Assembly (NCBI GenBank): GCA_026197075.1
Contig: JAPHQV010000053.1
Coordinates: forward strand, 1 to 35,774
Reading direction: 5' to 3'
DNA length: 35,774 bases
DNA from: Gammaproteobacteria bacterium
GTDB lineage: Bacteria > Pseudomonadota > Gammaproteobacteria > DSM-19610
Under the pieces are notes generated by a model that was given only the letters and a program-made list of their open reading frames with translations, had not been told where the DNA came from and did not search any database. Position numbers and translations under genes: made by a program. Below, in pieces: positions 14,613-23,975 of the stretch (the stretch's first letter is position 1; the number at the start of each line of letters is the position of its first letter).

Positions 14613-15827
14613 CGAAAAAACCCCCTCAGCGCGATTGCGCGGCAACTTCATGGCCAGCAGGGCCGACAGCAGCACGAAGGCGCTGGACACCCACAGGCAA
14701 CCGACCAGGCCCTGGGTCTGGTACACCCAGCCGGACAGCACCGTGCCCAGCAACCGGCCGCCGGCGTTGGCCATGTAGTAGAAGCCCACGTTCATGGACA
14801 CCCGCTCGCGGTCCGACCAGGCCACCACCAGGTAGGAATGCACGGCGGAGTTGATGGCGAACAGGGCGCCGAAGGCGATCAGACCGACGATCAGCACCGC
14901 CTCCACCGCCCACTCCTGCATTAGGCCGATGGCGATAGCCGCCGGCAGGAACGCGAGCAGGAAGGCCCAGAACTGCGCCGTACCACCGTCGGGCCCGGCG
15001 CCGCCATGGCTGCGGCGCAGCAGGCGCGGCGCGCTCGCCTGCACGATGCCGTAGCCGATGATCCACAGGGCCAGGAAACCACCCACCTGGCTGAAGGACC
15101 AGCCCAGCACCGAGTAGAGGAACACCGGCAGGCCCACCACGAACCAGACATCGCGCGCACCGAACAGGAAGAAGCGCGCCGCCGACAGCCAGTTGAGCGC
15201 CGGGCTGCGCGAGAAGACCTGGTTGAACTTGGGTTTCACCTTCATGCGGCCCAGCCCGCCCGGCAGCAACACCAGGGTGGCGAGCAGCACCAGCAACAAC
15301 ATGCCGGCCAGCACCAGCAGGGCACCGCGGAAGCCCACCAGCTGCAACAACAGGCCACCGAGGAAGAAACCGATGCCCTTGAGGGCATTCTTGGAACCGG
15401 TGAGCACCGAGATCCAGCGGAACAGCTGCGACTCCGCACCCGATTCGGGCACCAGGGTCTTGATGCTGGCCTTGGCGGACATCTTGTTCAGGTCCTTGGC
15501 GATGCCGGACAGGGCCTGGGCCAGCATCACGTAGGCCACCGTCAACCAGGCGTCGGGCACGGTGAGCATCATCAGGGCGAATACCTGCAGCCCCATGCCG
15601 ATCTGCATGGTGAGGTTCAGGCCGATGCGTGCCCCCAGCCAGCCGCCCACCAGGTTGGTGACGATGCCGAAGAACTCGTAGAACAGGAACAGCATGGCCA
15701 CTTCGAAGGGCGAGTAGCCGAGCAGGTGGAAATACAGCACCACCAGCATGCGGATGGCACCGTCGGTCAGAGTGAAGGCCCAGTAGCCGCCGGTAACGAT
15801 GAGGTAGTTTCTGAGTCCGCTGTTCAC
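14610..15827 (-). CDS. arsJ: organoarsenical efflux MFS transporter ArsJ
   Basis: The 405 residues carry about 12 membrane helices. The start [29 protein letters not shown] and the segment [18 protein letters not shown] match ArsJ, the MFS exporter of 1-arseno-3-phosphoglycerate. It works with the neighbouring GAPDH, which forms that compound from arsenate and glyceraldehyde-3-phosphate; export of the unstable product gives arsenate resistance. The start is GTG at 15827, overlapping the gapdh stop (GTGA). Later ATG-led frames would lose the first helix. The stop codon is at the edge of a repeat cluster. Confidence 0.93.
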   Translation of the reverse strand: MNSGLRNYLIVTGGYWAFTLTDGAIRMLVVLYFHLLGYSPFEVAMLFLFYEFFGIVTNLVGGWLGARIGLNLTMQIGMGLQVFALMMLTVPDAWLTVAYVMLAQALSGIAKDLNKMSAKASIKTLVPESGAESQLFRWISVLTGSKNALKGIGFFLGGLLLQLVGFRGALLVLAGMLLLVLLATLVLLPGGLGRMKVKPKFNQVFSRSPALNWLSAARFFLFGARDVWFVVGLPVFLYSVLGWSFSQVGGFLALWIIGYGIVQASAPRLLRRSHGGAGPDGGTAQFWAFLLAFLPAAIAIGLMQEWAVEAVLIVGLIAFGALFAINSAVHSYLVVAWSDRERVSMNVGFYYMANAGGRLLGTVLSGWVYQTQGLVGCLWVSSAFVLLSALLAMKLPRNRAEGVFS

Positions 15828-16825
15828 ATCCGCCGCGCCATCTCCGCGGCCAGTTCCATCATGCGGTTCACGTAGCCCCATTCGTTGTCATACCAGGCCA
15901 GCACCTTCACCTGGGTGTCGTCGATCACCATGGTGGACAGGGCATCGACGATGGAGGAACGCGGGTCGTCCTTGTAGTCGACGGACACCAGCGGGCGTTC
16001 CTCGTAGCCGAGGATGCCCTGCAGCGGCCCCGCGGCGGCGGCACGGAACAGGGCATTGACCTCCTCCGCCGTAGTCTTGCGCGCCGCCTCGAACACGAAG
16101 TCGGTGAGCGAGGCGTTGAGCAGGGGCACGCGTACCGCCAGGCCGTTCAGCTTGCCGGTGAGTTCGGGAAATATCTTGGTGATGGCCTTGGCGGAGCCGG
16201 TGCTGGTGGGGATGAGCGACTGGCCGCAGGCGCGCGCCCGGCGCAGGTCCTTGTGACCGGCGTCGATGATGGTCTGGGTATTGGTGATGTCATGGATGGT
16301 GGTCATGGTGCCGTGGCGGATGCCGATGCCCTCGTGCATCACCTTGACCACCGGCGCCAGACAATTAGTGGTGCAGGAGGCGGCGGTGACGATCTGGTGC
16401 GTCGCGGGGTCGTACTGGTCATGGTTGATGCCGTATACCACGTTGAGCGCCGGCTCGGGCACGGGCGCGGATACCAGCACCTTCTTCACGCCCTGGTCGA
16501 AATAGGGCTGCAAGACCGCCGCGGTCTTGAATTTGCCGGTGCAGTCGAGGAGCAGGTCGATGTCCTTCCAGTCCACGGCGGCGGGGTCGAGTTGCTGGCT
16601 GTAGCGGATGGTCTTGCCGTCGAGGCGCAGTTCATTGTCGCCCGCCTGGATACCCCGATCCCAGCGACCGTGCACCGAGTCGAATTCCAGTAGGTGCGCC
16701 ATACAGGCGGCATCGCCGGCGATCTCGTTGACCTGCACGATGTCGTACTCGGTGCGGTCCCAGCCGGCACGGAAACCCAGGCGGCCCATGCGGCCGAAGC
16801 CGTTGATGGCGACGCGGATGGTCAT
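15824..16825 (-). CDS. ArsJ-associated glyceraldehyde-3-phosphate dehydrogenase
   Basis: This 333-residue GAPDH has INGFGRMGR at 7-15 (NAD-binding), the catalytic SCTTNCLAP with Cys151, and His178. The C-terminus has [12 protein letters not shown]. In this context it uses arsenate in place of phosphate to make 1-arseno-3-phosphoglycerate, the ArsJ substrate. Translational coupling to arsJ and the upstream arsR make this role more likely than general glycolysis. It is full length. ATG at 16825 follows AGGAGC. Confidence 0.93.
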   Translation of the reverse strand: MTIRVAINGFGRMGRLGFRAGWDRTEYDIVQVNEIAGDAACMAHLLEFDSVHGRWDRGIQAGDNELRLDGKTIRYSQQLDPAAVDWKDIDLLLDCTGKFKTAAVLQPYFDQGVKKVLVSAPVPEPALNVVYGINHDQYDPATHQIVTAASCTTNCLAPVVKVMHEGIGIRHGTMTTIHDITNTQTIIDAGHKDLRRARACGQSLIPTSTGSAKAITKIFPELTGKLNGLAVRVPLLNASLTDFVFEAARKTTAEEVNALFRAAAAGPLQGILGYEERPLVSVDYKDDPRSSIVDALSTMVIDDTQVKVLAWYDNEWGYVNRMMELAAEMARRM

Positions 16826-16852
16826 GGTTGTAGCTCCTTTTCGCTTTACTTT

Positions 16853-16924
16853 TCGTCATTCCCGCGAAGGCGGGAATCCAGGCATTTCAAAAACATGGAT
16901 TCCCGCCTTCGCGGGAATGACGGG
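16853..16924. repeat. REP hairpin, copy 2
   Basis: Same family as 13149-13240, with arms TCATTCCCGCGAAGGCGGGA and the complement around a loop of about 22 bp. It lies between arsR and gapdh within the presumed operon, where it could attenuate or process the message. Confidence 0.9.
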
Positions 16925-16929
16925 TTATT

Positions 16930-17283
16930 TCAGGCGCAGCAGGCCTTGTCCGGACGGTTCGCCATGGACCGCAGCTTGCGCAGGTCTGTCAGGAAGGGCT
17001 CGACCTTGCGATTCGCCTGCGCGGTCTGTTCCAGCACCTGCGCCATCCAGGCGGGCAGCTTCGGGTTGAGGCGGTAGTAGATCCACTGCCCCTGGCGTCG
17101 GTCCAGCACCAGGCTCGCCGTACGCAGCAGGCCCAGGTGACGGGAGATCTTGGGCTGGATCTCGGCCAGGGCATGGGTCAACTCGCAGACGCACAGCTCG
17201 CCTTCGTGTGCCAGCAGCATCAGCACGCGCAGGCGGGTGGGATCGGCCAGGGCCTTGAAGAAATCGTCGGTTGCCAGGGTCAT
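16930..17283 (-). CDS. arsR: ArsR-family arsenic-responsive repressor
   Basis: This 117-residue winged-helix repressor has FFKALADPTRLRVLMLL at 8-24, the metal-sensing ELCVCEL at 29-35 (Cys31, Cys33), and the recognition helix region IQPKISRHLGLLRTASLV. The third Cys of the E. coli-type CVCxLC site is not present (CVCELTH). A C-terminal Cys pair (ACCA end) could take part in As(III) binding. It should dissociate from DNA on arsenite binding and de-repress the ars genes. A palindrome directly upstream is the likely operator. The ATG at 17283 lacks a ribosome-binding site. Confidence 0.93.
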   Translation of the reverse strand: MTLATDDFFKALADPTRLRVLMLLAHEGELCVCELTHALAEIQPKISRHLGLLRTASLVLDRRQGQWIYYRLNPKLPAWMAQVLEQTAQANRKVEPFLTDLRKLRSMANRPDKACCA

Positions 17284-17289
17284 GGGCGC

Positions 17290-17313
17290 ATTATATACGT
17301 TTTTTCGTATATA
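17290..17313 (-). promoter_or_regulatory. arsR promoter -10 and ArsR operator
   Basis: A perfect palindrome with 8-bp arms TATATACG and CGTATATA lies at 17292-17313 around a 6-bp A/T spacer. On the minus strand a consensus TATAAT (17295-17290) overlaps its end. The -35 region is weak. A start about seven bases downstream would fall at the arsR ATG (17283), implying a leaderless message. The operator overlapping the -10 box fits repression by ArsR. Confidence 0.7.
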
Positions 17314-17392
17314 TGGTTACACAAATATGACAGGCACAAAAAAAGGGGCGCGTTGTCACGGCCCCTTGGCAGGCGGTGGGTACTGGCACCCG

Positions 17393-17506
17393 TAGGAGCG
17401 GGCTCTGCCCGCGAACCTGCGTGGCACATACCTTCGCGGCCAGAGGCCGCTCCTACAGGTGTCGGGGAAGGCACCACCCTTCGCGGGCGAAGCCCGCTCC
17501 TACGGG
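17393..17506. repeat. GTAGGAGCGGGC-type REP cluster
   Basis: Three related hairpin units: 17393-17416 (GTAGGAGCGGGCTCTGCCCG), 17434-17458 (ending GGCCGCTCCTACA) and 17480-17506 (ending GCCCGCTCCTACGGG). This is a REP family common in pseudomonads and relatives. It occupies the gap between arsR and the RND pump 3' end and would insulate the two units. Confidence 0.85.
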
Positions 17507-17514
17507 TGGAATCG

Positions 17515-20500
17515 CTACGCGGTCACCGGGTCCGGCTCCTTGCGCATCGCGGAATGATCCCGCGCCAGCAGCATGTACACCGCCGGTACCACGTAGAGGG
17601 TGAACAGGGTCCCGATGCTGAGACCGGTGGCCACCACAAGGCCGATGTCGAAGCGACTCACGGCACCGGGGCCGGTGGCGATGAGCAGTGGCACCATGGC
17701 CACCACCAGTGCCAACGTGGTCATGATGATGGGCCGCAGGCGGATGCGGGCGGCCTCCTCGACGGCCTCACGCTTGCTGCGGCCTTCACGCACCTGCAAC
17801 TGGTTGGCGAACTCCACGATGAGGATGCCGTTCTTGGCGATGATGCCGATCAGGGTGATCAGACCCACCTGAGTATAGATGTTCACCGTGGCGAAGCCCA
17901 GGGTCAGGAAGATGAGCGCGCCGGCGATGGACATGGGCACGGACACCAGGATGATGATGGGATCACGCCAGCTTTCGAACTGCGCCGCCAGTACCAGGTA
18001 GATGACCAGGATGGACATGAAGAAGGTCACGATCAGCGCACTGCCCTGCTGGGCGAACTGGCGCGAACCGCCGGTATAGTCCCAGGTGAAGCCCTGCGGG
18101 AAATTGGCGCGCGCGGTCTCCTCCAGGAAACCGAGCGCCTCGCCCAGGGGCACGCCCGGGGCCATGACGCCCTGCACGGTCACCGAGTTGAGCTGCTGGA
18201 ACTGGGTGCGCTGACTGGGTTCGACCGTATCCTCGAAGCGCACCAGGGAGGACAAGGGCACCTGGCCGCCATTCCCGGTGGCGATGTAATAGTCGTCCAG
18301 CATCTCCTTGCTGAGCCGGAAGTCGCGCGACACCTGCGGGATGACCTTGTAGCTGCGTCCTTCCAGGCTGAAGTAGTTCACATGCCCCGATCCGAGCAGG
18401 GCCGACAGGCTGGTGCCGATGTCGCGCATGGAGATGCCCAGATCACCGGCGCGGTTGCGATCGATGAGGATGGTGGTCATGGGCCGCGAGAACTCCACAG
18501 TCTTCATCAGGAACATGAACTTGCCGCTCTGCATGCCGGCGCCGATCAGGCCGTCGCTGACGCTGTCCAGGCGTTCGTAGTCGGCATCGGTGACGATCAC
18601 GAACTGCACCGGCAGGCCGCCGCCGGAACCCGGCAGGCTGGGACGCGGGAAGGTGGCGATCTGGAAGCCGGCGATCTGGTCCAGCTTCTGCTGCAATTCC
18701 GGCTGTACCTCCATCTGCGAGCGGGCGCGCTCGGAGGGCGGCGGCATCTTGAAGCCGCCGAAAACCGTGCTGGTGTCGCGGCCGAAGCCGAGCAGGAAGA
18801 AGCTCTCGTGGTATTCGGGAATGGATGCGAAGGCGTCGTGGATCTGGCTGGCGTAGACGCGGTTGTAGTCCAGGGTGGCGGTCTGCGGCGCGCGCGCCTG
18901 GAAGAACAGGATGCTCTGGTCCTCGGTGGGCGCCAGCTCGGACGGCGTGGTGATGAACATGAAATAGATGCTCACCAGGATGGTGGCGGCGAACACCATG
19001 GTCACCGGCACGAAGTTCAGGGAGCCGTGCAGGGAACGCTGGTAACGGTCCGCCAGGCGGTTGAAGAAGTGTTCCACCCCCTGCTCGAAGCGTCCCTGCT
19101 GGCCATGGGGCTTGAGCACCTTGCCCGACAGCATGGGCGACAGGGTCAGGGCCACCACGCCGGAGATCAGTACGGCGCCGGCCAGGGCAAAGGCGAACTC
19201 GGTGAACAGGGTGCCCACCAGGCCGCCCATGAAACCGATGGGCGCATACACCGCCACCAGGGTGGTGGTCATAGCGATGATGGGCAGGGCCAGTTCGCGC
19301 GCGCCGTCCAGGGCCGCCTGCATGCGCGACTTGCCCATCTCGATATGGCGGTGCACGTTCTCCACCACGATGATGGCATCGTCCACCACCAGGCCGATGG
19401 CCAGCACCATGGCCAGCAGGGTGAGCATGTTGATGGAGAAGCCCAGCAGCAGCATGATGAAGGCGCCGCCGATCAGGGACAGGGGCACGGCCACCGCCGG
19501 GATCATGGCGGCGCGGAAGGAGCCCAGGGACAGGAAGATGATCACCAGCACGATGATCACCGCCTCGGCAATGGTCAGGAAGACCTCGTCGATGGAATCC
19601 TCGATGAACACGCTGGCGTCATAGGGAATGTGGCCGTTGAGCCCGGAGGGCATCTGGCTGCGCAGTTCCGGCATGAGTTCGCGCACGGCCTGCGCCACGG
19701 TCAGCGGGTTGGCGCCCGGTGCCGGTTCGATGCCGATGAAGATGGCCTGCTGGTCCTTGTACAGGTTGAGGGAATCGTAGTCCTCGGAGCCCAGTTCGAT
19801 GGTGGCGATGTCTTCCAGGCGCACCAGGGTGCCGTTGCCGGCGCGCACCACCAGCTGGCGGAAGTCCTCCTCGGAGCTGATGTCGGTAGTGGCGCGCAGG
19901 TCGGTGATGGTATAGGCGCCCTTGGTCTGCCCCACCCCGGCCAGGTAGTTGTTGGCCTGCAGCACCTGCAGCACCTGAGCGGGCGAGACCTCCAGCGCGG
20001 CCATGCGCCGCGGGTCGAGCCAGATGCGCATGGCGAAGGTGCGGTTGCCGATCAGGCCGGCCTTGGCCACGCCCGGCACCGCCTGCAGCTTGGGCTGCAC
20101 CACGCGCAGCAGGTAGTCGGTGATCTGCGAGGGCTGCATGGTCTCGCTGTAGAAGGCCATGTACATGAGCGCCGTGGAATCCCCGGTAGTGGAAGTGATG
20201 ACCGGGTCCTCGGATTCCGCCGGCAGTACGTTGCGCTGGCTTGCCACCTTGGCCTGGATCTCCGCCACCGCCGCGTTGGCGTCGTAGTTCAGTTCCATGT
20301 GTACTTCGATGCTGGAACTGCCCTGGGTGCTGCGCGAGGTGATGTAGTCGATGCCGTCGGCCTCGGCGATGGCCTGCTGCAGCGGTGTGGTGATGAAGCC
20401 CTTGACCAGTTCGCTGCTGGCACCGGGATAGCTGGTGCTCACGGTGACCACGGTATTCTGGGTCTCCGGATACTGGCGCACCTCCATCAGGCCGATGGAG

Positions 20501-20580
20501 CGCAGGCCGACCACCAGGATCAGCAGGCTGACCACGCTGGCCAGCACCGGGCGATTCACGAAGATGTCGGTGAACTTCAT
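17515..20580 (-). CDS. RND multidrug efflux pump (HAE1 type)
   Basis: This 1021-residue inner-membrane proton-drug antiporter has the full RND layout: helix 1 at 10-28, a large periplasmic loop to about 330, a block of six helices, a second loop, and a second block. Asp400 and Asp401 (GLVVDDAIIVVENVH) are the proton-relay pair, and IIAKNGILIVEFAN near residue 920 carries the matching Lys. The N-terminus MKFTDIFVNRPVLASVVSLL is typical of the MexK/VmeI-like branch. Its ATG overlaps the adaptor stop by one base (TAATG). No outer-membrane TolC-like gene follows, so a channel encoded elsewhere must be used. The substrate is unknown. Confidence 0.92.
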   Translation of the reverse strand: MKFTDIFVNRPVLASVVSLLILVVGLRSIGLMEVRQYPETQNTVVTVSTSYPGASSELVKGFITTPLQQAIAEADGIDYITSRSTQGSSSIEVHMELNYDANAAVAEIQAKVASQRNVLPAESEDPVITSTTGDSTALMYMAFYSETMQPSQITDYLLRVVQPKLQAVPGVAKAGLIGNRTFAMRIWLDPRRMAALEVSPAQVLQVLQANNYLAGVGQTKGAYTITDLRATTDISSEEDFRQLVVRAGNGTLVRLEDIATIELGSEDYDSLNLYKDQQAIFIGIEPAPGANPLTVAQAVRELMPELRSQMPSGLNGHIPYDASVFIEDSIDEVFLTIAEAVIIVLVIIFLSLGSFRAAMIPAVAVPLSLIGGAFIMLLLGFSINMLTLLAMVLAIGLVVDDAIIVVENVHRHIEMGKSRMQAALDGARELALPIIAMTTTLVAVYAPIGFMGGLVGTLFTEFAFALAGAVLISGVVALTLSPMLSGKVLKPHGQQGRFEQGVEHFFNRLADRYQRSLHGSLNFVPVTMVFAATILVSIYFMFITTPSELAPTEDQSILFFQARAPQTATLDYNRVYASQIHDAFASIPEYHESFFLLGFGRDTSTVFGGFKMPPPSERARSQMEVQPELQQKLDQIAGFQIATFPRPSLPGSGGGLPVQFVIVTDADYERLDSVSDGLIGAGMQSGKFMFLMKTVEFSRPMTTILIDRNRAGDLGISMRDIGTSLSALLGSGHVNYFSLEGRSYKVIPQVSRDFRLSKEMLDDYYIATGNGGQVPLSSLVRFEDTVEPSQRTQFQQLNSVTVQGVMAPGVPLGEALGFLEETARANFPQGFTWDYTGGSRQFAQQGSALIVTFFMSILVIYLVLAAQFESWRDPIIILVSVPMSIAGALIFLTLGFATVNIYTQVGLITLIGIIAKNGILIVEFANQLQVREGRSKREAVEEAARIRLRPIIMTTLALVVAMVPLLIATGPGAVSRFDIGLVVATGLSIGTLFTLYVVPAVYMLLARDHSAMRKEPDPVTA

Positions 20581-21671
20581 TATTCGTTTACCTGTCCATC
20601 CAGCTCACCGGAATTGTCGATCTTCACCGGCATGTCATTGCGCAACTTGTTGTGACCGGCGGTCACCACCTGCTCGCCTTCCTCCAGGCCGCTGATGAGC
20701 TCCGCCCGCCCTGCGCGCACCTCGCCGGTGACGATCTGGCGACGCTGCACGAACAGCCCGCCCTCGCGTTCCTCCACCACGAACACGGAATCGCCGTAGG
20801 GGTTGTAGCTGATGGCATGCTCCGCGACGGTGAGTACCCGGTCTCGTACCGGCAGCCGGGTGATCACCTCGGCGAACATGCCGGCACGCAGCCGTTCGTC
20901 GGGGTTTTGCAGGGTGGCGCGCACCGGCACGCTGCGGGTGGCGGCATCGATGCGCGGGCTGATGGCGCTGATGGTGCCGGTGAAGCGTTCCCCCGGCCAG
21001 GCCTGCACTTCGACCTCCACGGCCTGTCCGATGGCCAGCTCGTTCAGGTTGCGTTCCGGCAGGCTGTAATCCACGTAGACAGGATCCAGGCTCTGCAGCG
21101 AGACGACCTGGTCACCCGGAGCGAGGAACTGGCCCAGGTCCACCTGGCGGATACCCAGCTGGCCAGCGAAGGGCGCATGGATGTTCTTGAGTGCGATGCG
21201 CGCCTCCTGCGAGGCCATGCGGGCAGTGGCACTGTCCAGGTTGGCGCGCGCCTGGTCATATTCGGAGCGGGAGATGGTCTTGTCGCCCAGCAGTTTGCGG
21301 GCGCGTTCGAACTGGATCTCCGCCAGGCGCCGTTCCGCCTGCAGGCCGGCCAGCTCGGCGCGGTCCACGGCGTCATCGAGGCTGACCAGGGGAGCGCCTT
21401 CCTCGACCCGGGCACCCGATTCGAAATGAATGGCGCGCACATGACCGGCGATCTCGCTGGAGATAAACACGCCCTGGGTAGCCACCAGGCTGCCCACGGA
21501 GCGAAGGCCCGGCTGCCAGCGATCGAAGCGCACCGTCTCGGCGGCGACCACGGCCGGCGGCGGTGCCCCGCCCATGGCAGCCATTTTCTGCATCTGCAGG
21601 TATTTCCAGCCGAAGATTCCGCCGAACAGCAGCAACAGGGCGACCAGGACAATGATCAGGCGTTTGAACAC
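20580..21671 (-). CDS. RND efflux periplasmic adaptor (membrane fusion protein)
   Basis: The 363 residues from GTG at 21671, behind GAGGAAA, start with a membrane anchor (about 3-20, LIIVLVALLLLFGGIFGW). This is followed by a lipoyl-like half (GVFISSEIAGHVRAIHFESG), a helical hairpin (about 110-160), the second lipoyl half (IHAPFAGQLGIRQVDLGQFL), and a beta-barrel and proximal domain. It bridges the RND pump to an outer-membrane channel. An upstream in-frame ATG (21845) would run through the TetR operator and repeat and is rejected. It is the first gene of the pump operon, divergent from tetR. Confidence 0.9.
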   Translation of the reverse strand: MFKRLIIVLVALLLLFGGIFGWKYLQMQKMAAMGGAPPPAVVAAETVRFDRWQPGLRSVGSLVATQGVFISSEIAGHVRAIHFESGARVEEGAPLVSLDDAVDRAELAGLQAERRLAEIQFERARKLLGDKTISRSEYDQARANLDSATARMASQEARIALKNIHAPFAGQLGIRQVDLGQFLAPGDQVVSLQSLDPVYVDYSLPERNLNELAIGQAVEVEVQAWPGERFTGTISAISPRIDAATRSVPVRATLQNPDERLRAGMFAEVITRLPVRDRVLTVAEHAISYNPYGDSVFVVEEREGGLFVQRRQIVTGEVRAGRAELISGLEEGEQVVTAGHNKLRNDMPVKIDNSGELDGQVNE

Positions 21672-21747
21672 GGGCTTTCCTCGCAGTGGCGGACGGAGCG
21701 GGAACCCGGCGCGAGGGCCGGATCCCAAAGTGCGGATTGTGGCGTAA

Positions 21748-21770
21748 ATGGACTGGACCGTCCAGTCCAT
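21748..21770. promoter_or_regulatory. palindromic operator, probably TetR target
   Basis: A perfect inverted repeat with 11-bp arms (ATGGACTGGAC) lies around a single central base, 77 bases upstream of the adaptor start and between the divergent pump operon and tetR. Spacing and symmetry suit a TetR dimer, and GGAC-type palindromes are often used by TetR regulators of RND pumps. The assignment to the adjacent TetR is inferred. Confidence 0.75.
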
Positions 21771-21800
21771 ACACGGGATAATGCGCGGGTTAATAAAACA

Positions 21801-21944
21801 TTCACCGCAAAGGCGCAAAGGTCGAAAAGAAACCCGTAAATTCAATTCATTACGTGACCTTTATGCATGCACCCCGAATACCGGGTCAGTGATCATCCTT
21901 AAGGTCAGGTTTTTTCTCTGCGACCTTTGCGCCTTTGCGGTGAA
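21801..21944. repeat. 24-bp perfect inverted repeat (CTTTGCG type)
   Basis: Arms at 21801-21824 (TTCACCGCAAAGGCGCAAAG then GTCG) and 21921-21944 are exact complements, separated by 96 bp without a gene. This kind of repeat is a widespread intergenic element. The right arm ends just before the upstream start candidate of tetR. Confidence 0.9.
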
Positions 21945-21947
21945 CAC

Positions 21948-22613
21948 ATGGTTTCCAGTGCTTCCGTTTCCAGAGGTATCGACTTGACCCAGACCCCCGC
22001 CTTCTGCCCCAGCCCCGGCCTGTCCGACAAGCAGCGCGCCATCATCGAGGCCGCCACCCGGATCTTCCTGGCCGCCGGCTACCGCGAGACCAGCATGGAT
22101 GCCATCGCCCGGGAAGCCGGGGTATCCAAGCAGACCATCTACAACCACTACGGCAACAAGGAAGCCCTGTTCAGCGACGTCATCACCCAGCATTGCCAGG
22201 ACGTGCTGCTGTCACGGCTGGAAACGGAACAGGCCCGTCATGACGTGGAGGCCACCCTGCGCGAATTCGCGCGCACCCTGCTGAGCATCATCCTGCAACC
22301 CTCGGTGCTGGCCCTGCACCGGCTGATCGTGGCCGAGAGCGCACGCTTCCCCGAGGTGGGCGAGATCTATTACCGGGTCGGACCCGAGCGCGGCAACCGC
22401 CGCCTGGCGAACTACCTGGATAAACAATGTGCAATGAAGCACCTGTACATTGATAATACCTATCTCGCCGCCCAGCAGTTCACCGGTGCGCTCATCGGTT
22501 CGGTGCGCACCCAGGCCCTGGTCCTGAACCGGGCCATCCCGGAGGCGGAGATCGAAGCGGTAGTCGAGCACACCGTGGCCTGTTTCATGGCCCTTCACGG
22601 CAGGAAGGAATGA
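21948..22613 (+). CDS. TetR-family repressor
   Basis: An N-terminal helix-turn-helix (RAIIEAATRIFLAAGYRETSMDAIAREAGVSKQTIYNHYGNKE) is followed by an AefR-like ligand domain of about 130 residues. It probably represses the divergent RND operon through the palindrome at 21748-21770. The start is uncertain: ATG at 21948 gives 221 residues but has a weak ribosome site, while TTG at 21984 has AGAGG seven bases upstream and would begin LTQTPAF. The stop overlaps the mgtE start by four bases, so the regulator is co-transcribed with magnesium transport genes, an unexpected pairing. Confidence 0.88.
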   Translation: MVSSASVSRGIDLTQTPAFCPSPGLSDKQRAIIEAATRIFLAAGYRETSMDAIAREAGVSKQTIYNHYGNKEALFSDVITQHCQDVLLSRLETEQARHDVEATLREFARTLLSIILQPSVLALHRLIVAESARFPEVGEIYYRVGPERGNRRLANYLDKQCAMKHLYIDNTYLAAQQFTGALIGSVRTQALVLNRAIPEAEIEAVVEHTVACFMALHGRKE

Positions 22614-23971
22614 AATACGACTTCGAACAGTTCCAGGGCCAGGTACGCGAACTGGTGGAACGCCGCGAGGCGGACCAGGTGCGCGAGATCCTGGACCTCA
22701 TGCGCATCCAGGATATCGCCGCCGTCGCCATGCAATTGCGCGATGACGATATGCCCTGGGTGTTCGCCCAATTGGCACCGGGGCGGCGCGTGGACGTGTT
22801 CTCCTACCTGGAACCGGGTTACCAGTACCGCCTGGCCATCCGCCTGCCCCAGGAGGAAGCGCGGGAAATCCTCCAGCGCCTGGTGCCCGACGACCTCACC
22901 GCCCTGCTCGAGGACCTGCCCAAGCATGAGGTGCGGCGCCTGCTGCGCCTGCTGCCCTACCGTACCATCCGCCGTGCCCTGACCCTGCTCGGCTACCCGG
23001 CCAGCAGCGTCGGCCGCCTGATGTCGCCACTATTCGTGTCGGTGCGCCCCGAGTGGACGGTGGGCCAGGCCCTCGAGTATATCCGCGCCCAGAGCGAGCA
23101 GGACATCACCGTCAACATGGTGTTCATCACCGATGAACACGAACAGCTACAGGGCATGATCCCCCTCAAGCATTTCGTGTTCGGTGCGCCCGAGGACCTG
23201 ATCAGCAGCCTGCAGGGTGTACCCATGGTGTCCATCCTCACCGATGCGCCCCAGGTCGAGGCCATCCGCATGATGAAGCACTACGATCTGGAAGTGCTGC
23301 CGGTGGTGGATGGCGACAACGCCCTGGTCGGCATCGTCACCGTCGATGACGTGCTCGATGCCGCCGAGGAAGAGACCACCGAGGACTTCCACAAGATGGG
23401 TTCGGTGGGCATCGGCCTGAGCCTGCGCGATGCCAAGGTCACGCTGCTGTACCGCAAGCGCATCGGCTGGCTGCTGGCCCTGGTATTCATCAACCTCATC
23501 GGCGGGGGCATCATTGCCTGGTTCGAGGAGACCATCAACGCCCTGGTGGTACTGGTATTCTTCCTGCCCCTGGTGATCGCCAGCGGCGGCAACGCCGGCG
23601 CCCAGGCGGCCACCCTCATGGTGCGCGCCCTGGCCGTCGGTGATGTGCAATCGCACGACTGGCTCAAGCTGTGGACCAAGGAGTTCGCGGTGGCCTCGGC
23701 ACTGGGCGTCACCATGGCCCTGGCGGTTTCCCTGCTGGGTTACTGGCGCGGCGGCCTGGGGGTGGCGCTGGTCATCGCCATCGCCCTGGTGCTGATCGTG
23801 GTGGTGGGCAGCCTCATCGGCCTGCTGTTGCCCATCCTGCTCACCCGCATGCGCCTGGATCCCGCCTCGGCCAGCGTGCCGCTGGTGACCTCCATTGCCG
23901 ACGTGGCCGGCATCATCATCTATTTCACCATGGCGGCGGTGTTGCTCAACCTGCCCGTACATTCGGTCTGA
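22610..23971 (+). CDS. mgtE: MgtE-type magnesium transporter, first copy
   Basis: This 453-residue channel-like Mg2+ transporter has an MgtE N domain (about 30-130) built of repeats like LEDLPKHEVRRLLRLLP, and a CBS pair (about 140-255, SVGRLMSPLFVSVRPEWTV and VLPVVDGDNALVGIVTVDD). A plug helix and five membrane helices follow, with the hallmark LPLVIASGGNAGAQAATL. The N and CBS domains sense cytosolic Mg2+ and close the pore. ATG at 22610 overlaps the tetR stop (ATGA). A second copy follows after four bases. Confidence 0.93.
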   Translation: MKYDFEQFQGQVRELVERREADQVREILDLMRIQDIAAVAMQLRDDDMPWVFAQLAPGRRVDVFSYLEPGYQYRLAIRLPQEEAREILQRLVPDDLTALLEDLPKHEVRRLLRLLPYRTIRRALTLLGYPASSVGRLMSPLFVSVRPEWTVGQALEYIRAQSEQDITVNMVFITDEHEQLQGMIPLKHFVFGAPEDLISSLQGVPMVSILTDAPQVEAIRMMKHYDLEVLPVVDGDNALVGIVTVDDVLDAAEEETTEDFHKMGSVGIGLSLRDAKVTLLYRKRIGWLLALVFINLIGGGIIAWFEETINALVVLVFFLPLVIASGGNAGAQAATLMVRALAVGDVQSHDWLKLWTKEFAVASALGVTMALAVSLLGYWRGGLGVALVIAIALVLIVVVGSLIGLLLPILLTRMRLDPASASVPLVTSIADVAGIIIYFTMAAVLLNLPVHSV

Positions 23972-23975
23972 TCCC

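Noticed and set aside
15828-15881. Upstream ATG start for arsJ
   Set aside because: It would place 18 extra residues inside the gapdh gene. The GTG at 15827 overlaps the gapdh stop and matches the family N-terminus.
17137-20655. Very long plus-strand open frame (over 1100 codons) opposite the RND pump
   Set aside because: It is rich in His, Gln and Gly with no domain, the usual antisense shadow of a high-GC coding gene. The minus-strand RND protein is unambiguous.
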